A stretch of 64,000 bases of DNA from Apricaphanius iberus (taxonomy: Eukaryota > Chordata > Actinopteri > Cyprinodontiformes > Aphaniidae): assembly GCA_028564705.1 (NCBI GenBank), contig JAPXFQ010000344.1, positions 2,733,001 to 2,797,000 of the forward strand. The letters are read 5' to 3'. This document shows positions 57,236-64,000 of this stretch, one piece after another; position 1 is the first letter of the stretch; the number at the start of each line of letters is the position of its first letter. A model generated the notes under the pieces. That model ran no database searches and was not told the DNA's origin. It was given only the letters and a program-made list of their open reading frames with translations. Both the position numbers and the translations under genes were made by a program.

Positions 57236-58604
57236 TGATGGGTCACTCCTTTTTTTTGGACATATTATGACCATTTTCACAAGTTTGGTGTGATCCAGCT
57301 TTGGTCTCTAAATGCAGGGGTGGACTTCTGCTGAAAGTAATTCTGGTTTGTCTTTTTGGAAAGGAGAAAAGCCACTCTCAAAGTATTATTTGTATTAATG
57401 GCAACCTTTGGCACTTCAGTAGCTGTGACTCTCATAGAGCACTTACGTTGCTTTTCCCCATGTGGTTGCTTGTCAGAATTATCTATATAATGCACTAATG
57501 CACCCAGGTACCATTACAGGAGCAGTAAATTTGTTTCAGGGTTTGGATCCAGAGTAAGGAGGAGCATTTCTTAGGATAAAATGTTGAGCGAGATTCTGGT
57601 TCAACAGGGTTATTATCGGCTGGTGAGCTTTCCTTTGTCTGTCATTTGAAGTTTCAAGTCCACTTCGTGAATCCAAGCAGCATTTCTTAAAAATAGGGTA
57701 TAATCAAGTGTTTTTACAAGCATAACTTGAAAATCACTATTCAGTGCGACAGCAAGACTCCGCAACCTACAATTCAAAGCTGTGAAAGGGCTCCACTTTT
57801 AAATATATTAATAAAATATCAAAAAGTTACCAGAGGACTTTCTGCCTCTTTCTCTGGATGTTTATGTGTCATCAATCACCGTCAAACATCTTCGTCAGAC
57901 TTGAGCATTTCAGTACAAACCAATAAATCGAACGTAAGCATTCTTCAAAAGAACTTAGTGAAAGGGTAAAATGCAAAATGACAGTAAAAAACAGTATTAT
58001 TTTTATTTGAAGCTTTAAATGGTCCTGAAAACTGCAGAACACTAAGCAGATAAAGTATACAACTGTATATTGTCTCCTGCTGCATCAGTATTGATTCAAC
58101 TGAGTTAACCACTATATGTGGCTCAGTCATTTAAGACTTTTAATCCAGATTTTCTTTTGCATATGTGTTGCATGTTTGCTTTTAAATGTCTTAATGTCTT
58201 TTATGCTGTGTTTCGACAATTAATGAACATCTTTGATCTTTGTCAGGGCGGTTTCTGTGTTCACACCATATAACGACCATATGATGTAAATATAAGTAAC
58301 AGCACGATATTCATGTGCATTTATTAACTTAAAATAAAAAATCTGGAAATGTTTTGATTTGAACAATGAATGTCCCTTTTAGGATGAATACAGAATCTTA
58401 AAACTACTCTGAAGCACTTAAACTGACCACTTTTCTTCTTTAAGAAGCCTTCCAGAGTCTGCTGATTGGATTTTCTTTTTGGTGGCATCTTTCTCACACC
58501 TCTGGGCAGGAAGAAACCGTGAATAGGAGAAGATTACTAATACTTTTTATTATTATTATTATTACAAGTACTACTATTATGTGACAGGTAGCGCTGCTCT
58601 GGCG
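57236..58604. other. Non-coding; (TTA)n at 58548-58564
   Basis: AT-rich, no recognisable exon or element apart from the short trinucleotide repeat. Confidence 0.45.
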
Positions 58605-58665
58605 GCTGCAAGCACTTCAGTGACCGGATCAATAAAGTATCTTTTAATTGAATTGAATAAAGAGC
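58605..58665 (+). mobile_element. Retroelement 3' tail-like fragment
   Basis: 'gaccggatcaataaagtatc' followed by 'ttttaattgaattgaa' is the type of 3' end, with an AATAAA and short tandem units, found on several fish LINEs. No coding part remains. Confidence 0.35.
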
Positions 58666-58979
58666 AGGCTATATATTTTTCTCAGACATTTGCTCAAATT
58701 ACAAATTACTTAACTACTACTATTATCACTAAATTATTATCATAATTATACAACATATAAAGTTGCAATAAAAAATGATTTGCACAGCTAAAAATAAAAA
58801 AAACAGGCAATACAAGCCGGCATGGTATGGCATCAACGGGCTTTCTGTGGTTGTAAATCTCTTAATTTCAGTTCATGACACGTTCACAGTGCAGTGGTGG
58901 CTACACAAATTAACAGCAAATAATTCTCCCTTATAAACAAACAAAAACACACTCTTACGAATCCGTTTGTTTTTACTAA

Positions 58980-59453
58980 TTGAATGCTTGAAGGGAGGAC
59001 TGAATTACCAAAATGACGCTCTGCTTCTCGTCTATGACGGCTCCGACATCCTGGTTTAACAATAACGCCTTGGACTTAGCCTTTCCGCATCGTCCATTTA
59101 GCAGAACCTGAGTCAAGAGCCCCATGATAACACTGGGTACTACTTAAGCGGGCGGAAGGATATTAGTTCAGTGCGACCGGCCAAAAGTATATTAAAGGAC
59201 TGGGCGGAGCAGCGGAGTTTGAAAGCTAACCCAGTTCGCATCGCATTCTGGCGGAGAATAGAGCCGTGTCACAGTGGGACTCATGCTGAAGTATGAAAGG
59301 GAAAATAAGATGGCCGTGCTAACGTTGTGCAACGGCCTTGCGCGGAATAACATCCTGGTCATATATTAGTAGCCAGCTGGACTTCATTGAGTAGTCGGTT
59401 ATATAGCCGGCAGCCGGCGCTTGTGGAAAGACCTGGTTAAACCACGGGTCTTC
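58980..59453. other. CpG-enriched block, possible promoter-like DNA
   Basis: From about 59000 to 59453, and most strongly from 59150, CpG dinucleotides are frequent (roughly twenty in the last 300 bp by eye) while the surrounding DNA is CpG-poor. No TATA element, exon or reading frame was recognised. It could be an unmethylated CpG island, a young or CpG-rich repeat, or an unrecognised first exon. The sequence alone does not decide. Confidence 0.4.
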
Positions 59454-59761
59454 AGGTCCGGCTCACACTGTACGAGTGAATTGCAGGGATTAAAAGTTCC
59501 CAGCTCACGACTCATGTGCTTACACTGTTCGAACCGCTGTTCGGATGCGACCTGACGGCTCTCACTGCACGACACGACAGACCTGGAAGCAGAAGAAAAA
59601 CACGGGAGTGAAGATGCAACGCCTTAGAACTGCGAGAATGCGCTCAAAAGACAAACGCGCTGCCCCGGCAATCTGTACCGTTTTTTGTGTGGAAACACCT
59701 TTTGTTTATGTCAAAGACCAGAAGTACTTCCGCGGTAATGATGGTGACACGCATGCGCAGT

Positions 59762-61080
59762 ATGAATCAGAATCAGAATCAGAATCAGTTTATTGGCCAA
59801 GTATGTCACATACAAGGAATTTGACTCCGGCAAACTTTTTTCTCCAGTACAGAACTTGAATAAGTGAAAAAAAAAAAAAAAGAAAAATAAGAACAAAAAT
59901 AAGTAAAAATACAAATAAATATCAGATCGTAAATAATAAAGGATAATATATACACCAAGCCGGGGTTATTTTACAGTGAGTATGTACAGAAGTGCAGAGT
60001 TATAGTTTATTGTTATGTGAGTGCACTCACACACTGTGACTAGACAGAGTTCGTCAGAGCGACAGCCTGGGGGAAAAAACTGTTTTTGTGTCGGGTGGTT
60101 TTGGCGTACAACGCTCTGTAACGCCGACCTGAGGGGAGGAGCCTAAACAGATTGTGGCCAGGGTGTGAGGGTCAGAGGTGATTTTCCTGGCCCGCTTCCT
60201 GACCCTGGCCCGGAATAGGTCCTGAATGGAGGGAAGATCGGTTCCTATGATCCTCTCTGCAGTCCTGACTGTTCTCTGCAGTCTGTCCTTGTCTTGCCTG
60301 GTGACGGATCCGAACCAGACAGAGATGGATGAGGTCAGGACAGACTGGACTATTGCTGTGTAGAAGATGATCAGCAGCTCCTGGGGCAGGTTGAACTTCC
60401 TGAGCTGACGCAGAAAGTACAGCCTTTGCTGGGCCTTTTTCCTTATTATGTTGATGTGTGAGGTCCACTTCAGGTCCCGTGTGATGGTGGATCCTAGGAA
60501 CCTGAAAGACTCCACTGTGGGGACTGGCTTGTTGAGGATCATGAGAGGAGATGTTGATGGTGGTCTCTTCCTGAAGTCCACTGTCATCTCCACAGTTTTG
60601 AGCGGGTTTAGCTCCAGGTGGTTCTGACTGCACCAGAGAACCAGCTGTTCCACTTCCTTTCTGTACACAGACTCGTCGCCGTCGCGGATGAGTCCAATGA
60701 CGGTGGTGTCATCTGCAAACTTCAGGAGTTTCACAGAAGGGTCCCTCGACGTGCAGTCAGTGGTGTAAAGGGAGAAGAGCAGTGGGGAGAGAACACATCC
60801 CTGGGGGGCGCCGATGCTGAGGGAACGGGAGCTGGATGTGAACTTACCCAGTTTCACCTGCTGCCTCCTGTCAGTCAGGAAACTGGTAATCCACTGACAG
60901 GTGGATGGAGGCACGGTGAGCTGGGACAGTTTTTGGTGGAGGAGCTCTGGGACAATGGTGTTAAACGCAGAGCTGAAGTCCACAAACAGGACCCGAGCGT
61001 AGGTACCTGCAGAGTCTAGATGGTGCAGGATGTAGTGTAGAGCCATGTTGACAGCATCATCCACTGACCTGATGATCTGA
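59762..61080 (-). mobile_element. 5'-truncated non-LTR retrotransposon
   Basis: The 3' end is at 59762-59785 on the plus map, where the minus strand ends CCAATAAACTGATTCTGATT plus further ATTCTG units, a hallmark tail of a fish LINE family of the L2/CR1/Rex group. The coding region begins within the reverse transcriptase, just before motif A, so the endonuclease and RT fingers are absent. The 5' truncation at about 61080 is where homology stops. No target duplication was found. It lies inside the TIR element above and so is younger than it. Confidence 0.85.
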
Positions 61081-61133
61081 CTGATCACTGAGAAATAGCT
61101 CGTAGAGTTGCTTCCACAGTGCGAGTCATTCAC
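60054..61133 (-). pseudogene. Reverse transcriptase of a truncated LINE
   Basis: The longest credible frame in the window (359 codons). LINE homology starts near residue 22 (RSVDDAVNMA); the first 21 residues derive from flanking sequence. Palm motif A is at residues 49-60 (FVDFSSAFNTI, catalytic D52), motif B at 108-120 (GAPQGCVLSPLLF) and motif C at 139-142 (FADD, catalytic aspartates). The primer-grip/thumb block is FRFLGSTI...LKWTSHI, followed by the conserved basic C-terminal region. Near the 3' end a single-base deletion around 60165-60172 shifts the frame. The expected tail (RRYRALYAKTTRHKN...) is present in the next frame, and the annotated frame ends early at 60054. With no endonuclease and a shifted C terminus it is inactive. 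It is not a host gene. Confidence 0.9.
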
Positions 61134-61329
61134 GAGGGGCGACTAGGATTTCAAACAGGTTTAATTTCGTTCGACTGATCGGGAGCTGGTCGTGAGGTGT
61201 AAATTGCCTGTCGTTAACCAATGTACACTACACGATGCAACACGCACGATTAAGCCAAAAGTGCCACGAGTGACAAATCGGCTCAAAAACGATCCAAAAT
61301 CGCACAGTGCACGCCCGGCCTTAGACTTG

Positions 61330-62335
61330 AGCATTTGACATTGTTGATCATAAAATACTACTGGAACGACAGGAGAGCTGGATGGGTTCTCTCGTACAGT
61401 ACTTTGCTGGTTTGAGTCTTACCTCAAGAACAGGTAATTCTTGTGTCAACAGGCAATTTTTCATCAGAACAGAAATCACATGAGGGGTCCCACAGGGCTC
61501 CATCCTGGGATCTCCTCTGTCACCATCTACATGCTCGCACTAACCCAGATTATAACAACCAATAAGATTAGTTACCATAACTAATCAGATGACTCTCAGC
61601 TCTACATTCCAATATCACCAGGTAACTTCGAACCCATCCAAATCCTAATTGAATGCCATGATCAAATCAATCAATGGACAGATATGCCATGATTTTCTCC
61701 GGCTGAATAGAAGCAAAACTGAAGGAATTATCTTTGGACCTAAAGAGGAACGATCAAGAGTCAAGACACAGCTCCAGTTAATACCGCTAAAAACCTCTGA
61801 CCAGGCACAAAATCTCGGTGTAATAATGGACTCAGACCTGAACCTTCAAGGTCACATAAAAAATAACAGTTTGGCCTTCTATCACTTCTAGCATTAAAGG
61901 ACTAATATCACAATGGGACCTTTACAAACGCCTTCATGGGGTATCTTTAGTCAGCTCGATTTGGTTTATAAGTCATTAAATGACTTAGCACCAAGGTATG
62001 CTGAAGACCTGTAGTCACTGTACCAACCCCCAAGATCACTCAGGTCCTCCAAGTCCAATCTTCCCTAGAATCAGAACCAAACATGTAGAAGCAGCTTTCA
62101 GTTTGTATGCTCCCCTTATCTGGAACAAACCTCCAGATAACTGAAAAGCTGCTCAAACTAATCTGTTTAGCGCTGCCTTTGAGTTAACAATTATCATGCC
62201 TAATAGCTGTTTTTTACTTTCTATAACGCTTTTATTGTACGTTCTGTTTGTTTCTTTATCACAGAATCATGTAAAGCACATTAAAATACCTTGTTGTTGA
62301 AAGTGTGCTATACAAATCAAATTGCCATGCTTTAC
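61330..62335 (+). mobile_element. L2/CR1/Rex1-type LINE relic
   Basis: Plus-strand relic with ordered pieces of one protein. A decayed motif A region is at about 61330-61440, followed by motif B as GVPQGSILG (61480-61515) and DDSQLYIPISP (about 61588). Then come DQINQWTD, the frame at 61649-61891 ([37 protein letters not shown]), a deletion near 61920, and DLVYKSLNDLAPRYAEDL. After these are RIRTKHVEAAF, APLIWNKPPDN and the 3' tail 'gtgctatacaaatcaaattg' ending near 62335. Motif C is lost or altered in the 'YADD' position. It is the same family as 19746-21430 in opposite orientation. Frames shift several times. Confidence 0.82.
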
Positions 62336-64000
62336 CTTTTTTAGTGCAGTTTGGAGGCAATTTTTGATGTCATTCAAAACGTGGCATTTTCAGAAAATAA
62401 GTATGAGCTGGAATTATTTCAGCATTTACATTGAGCTTTGTTATTTTCAATAACTTGCAGCGTGATGCATTTTGTTCATCTTTGTTGGGTTTTTTTTCTA
62501 TTTTGTTCATTCAAAAAGAAGAACTTTACCAAAGTAAAGCAGCATTCACCATGGACCTCATATCCTGACAACAGCACAGGGAGACTGGTTTTGACGGGTC
62601 AGTAGACCTAAATTGGAACAAAGTTCCAATCTAGATGTTGATTTAAAACTGTTTAGTGACCTGACCCTGAAACGAGCTTCAAACACAACTTTGACTGTTC
62701 CGTTATGGGTGAAGAAGTCTGTAATGTGTCTCTATTTGAACCTCACACATCCGCTTCAGAATGGCTGGATGGAAGTGGAAGAAATTAATATAACTTATTT
62801 TTCCTCTTCTGTGTCTCACCAAAAGCGTACATACTTGTCATATATTTGTTTAAACGGCAGAGTTACACACTAGCTATGGAGTTAAAGAGCAGGATCTCAA
62901 ACAAGCACTCCCAATTAAAATGTTTTATATTTACAGCCAGTTGGCACAGAAACAGGATGATGGGTGTTAACTAAGTAACAGGTAATAAATAATACTTGAC
63001 TGAATCCAGCACATGCTTCAGCATTCCTTCTTAGGCACAAGATGAGAGAGAAAATATATGACTCTGTTCAATTATGAGAATCAAAAGTTGTACCACAACA
63101 CTTGATTTTCAGTTCTCTTTCTACTGGGATGGCATCTTACTAAATAACATATTGTTAAAAAAATAACATTTTTAAAGCCATATATAACATTGACATTTAT
63201 AGTAATGATTATGTGTAAGGGGATGACCATACTGCCGTCTGAGGGCCATTTGAGGACTTTTGAATATTTTTTTGTGGCACACATTAACAAACAAAAAATA
63301 CTAAAATTTTGATCCACTGGTTGATGCAAATAGATCTTCAGTTGTTGAGGTGAAATACACCTCAACAACACAGAATGAAACAACTGTTTCATTTAATCTT
63401 AATGAAACAAAAGATGTCAGTAGCAACACAAAATATTCATGTTTATTTACCTTGCTTTTTACTATTATTTTAATTTGGTTAAAATAAACATAAACATTAA
63501 GCAATTTACTCAAAATCAGACTTTGCTGCTGCCATTTATTAAACTTCCTCAATACCGGAGGTGCTTTCAAAGAACAAACTAATCCAAGGAAGAAGTAAAT
63601 AATCAAGGCAAATATAAGAGACTGTTTATGTTATGGATCTATAATTTACAGGTCTAGCTAACCAGCCATTTACTGAGATTTTTAACAGACATACAGAATA
63701 GGGGAAAGTCTGAACAAAACTATAGAATAAATACAAGATGAATTTGTTATGAAGATAATTGTAGATTTGCAGAACAACGCTTCTGAGATATTTTTTCCAC
63801 TGTAGTGTCTGACGAGTTGATGGTCACCATTTAGTTGAGTGTGTTAGCTTCATGGATAGCACACCAAGTAGTACACTTTTAATTTACTGACAGATTAAAT
63901 CAAGTCACAACAACTGACTTTGTCCTTTTATTGAAAGGGAACTTTTTCTGTATTTTATCTTCTTTGGTCATCATGTATTACTGACAGTTTCATCGCCTTG
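62336..64000. other. Non-coding, nothing recognised
   Basis: AT-rich. Frames at 63081-63392 and 63301-63606 (minus) overlap and have no recognisable domain. No repeat family seen. Confidence 0.45.

Larger units (their letters stand above)
59454..61321. mobile_element. Harbinger-like TIR element carrying a LINE
   Basis: The left end AGGTCCGGCTCACACTGTAC (59454) and right end AGGCCGGGCGTGCACTGTGC (reverse complement from 61321) are imperfect inverted repeats of about 22 bp. Their style matches the element at 232-885. A minus-strand LINE occupies about 59762-61080. Without it the element would be about 550 bp. Target duplication is unclear (TCA against TTA at the most likely borders). The interior has no transposase. 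Confidence 0.62.

Noticed and set aside
59762..59785. Short tandem repeat of GAATCA units considered as a CRISPR-like or satellite array.
   Set aside because: It is the 3' terminal repeat of the adjacent LINE; units are only 6 bp with no spacers.
60172..61019. Other frames at 60172-60633 (minus) and 60618-61019 (plus).
   Set aside because: Shadows of the LINE reverse transcriptase in other frames.
60054..61133. A 359-codon frame considered as a host gene.
   Set aside because: RT motifs A, B and C, the LINE-type C terminus and the ATTCTG tail identify it as a truncated retrotransposon.
1..64000. Search for operons, CRISPR arrays, prophage or bacterial-type gene clusters.
   Set aside because: Gene density, base composition and transposon types are those of a vertebrate genome; nothing prokaryotic is present.

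Overview
The window looks like AT-rich intergenic or intronic DNA from a teleost fish. No host exon, tRNA, rRNA or operon structure can be supported. The call rests on the repeat fauna: many decayed Tc1-type transposons, L2/CR1/Rex1-type LINEs whose 3' ends carry the fish tail 'gtgctatacaaat...gccttgcc' or '(ATTCTG)n', L1-type LINEs with GC-rich 3' UTRs, a tRNA-headed SINE sharing an RTE/Rex3-like tail ending in GATG repeats, and hAT-, Harbinger- and piggyBac-type MITEs. Family names come from recognising sequence and protein motifs; no database was searched.

Layout. 0-9 kb: a Harbinger-like MITE with TAA target duplication (232-885), an isolated G-quadruplex motif (2590-2612), a piggyBac-like MITE at TTAA (2740-3264), SINE/RTE tail scraps and an L1 ORF2 scrap (7.8-8.2 kb). 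9-24 kb: Tc1 relics at 9.6-10.3, 19.15-19.4 and 23.5-24.3 kb, a cluster of three overlapping hairpins (18.92-19.00 kb), and a minus-strand LINE (19.75-21.43 kb) broken by a Harbinger-like MITE. 26.3-28 kb: a 5'-truncated L1 with an exact 14-bp target duplication and a strongly G-rich 3' UTR. 28-42.8 kb: a hAT-like MITE (28.2-28.6 kb), an RTE/SINE tail inside a TA microsatellite (30.4 kb), Tc1 relics (32.4-33.7 and 35.5-36.2 kb), a foldback hAT-like element in a LINE tail (40.2-40.6 kb) and a Tc1 internal-deletion derivative with both ends intact (41.7-42.8 kb). 45-57 kb: SINE copies and a full-length Tc1 element (49.06-52.55 kb) split by a second G-rich L1 insertion with a 16-bp target duplication. 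59-62.3 kb: a CpG-rich block, then a TIR element carrying an inserted LINE with the longest credible reading frame of the window (a reverse transcriptase of about 340 codons), then a second LINE relic.

The best-supported story is stratigraphy: several elements can be ordered in time because one interrupts another (L1 in Tc1, LINE in MITE, MITE in LINE, foldback element in LINE tail). All element coding regions seen are truncated, frameshifted or interrupted, so none appears able to move itself. I did not find a convincing undescribed biological system. The most unusual items are the paired G-rich L1 3' UTRs, the triple hairpin cluster and the foldback element.
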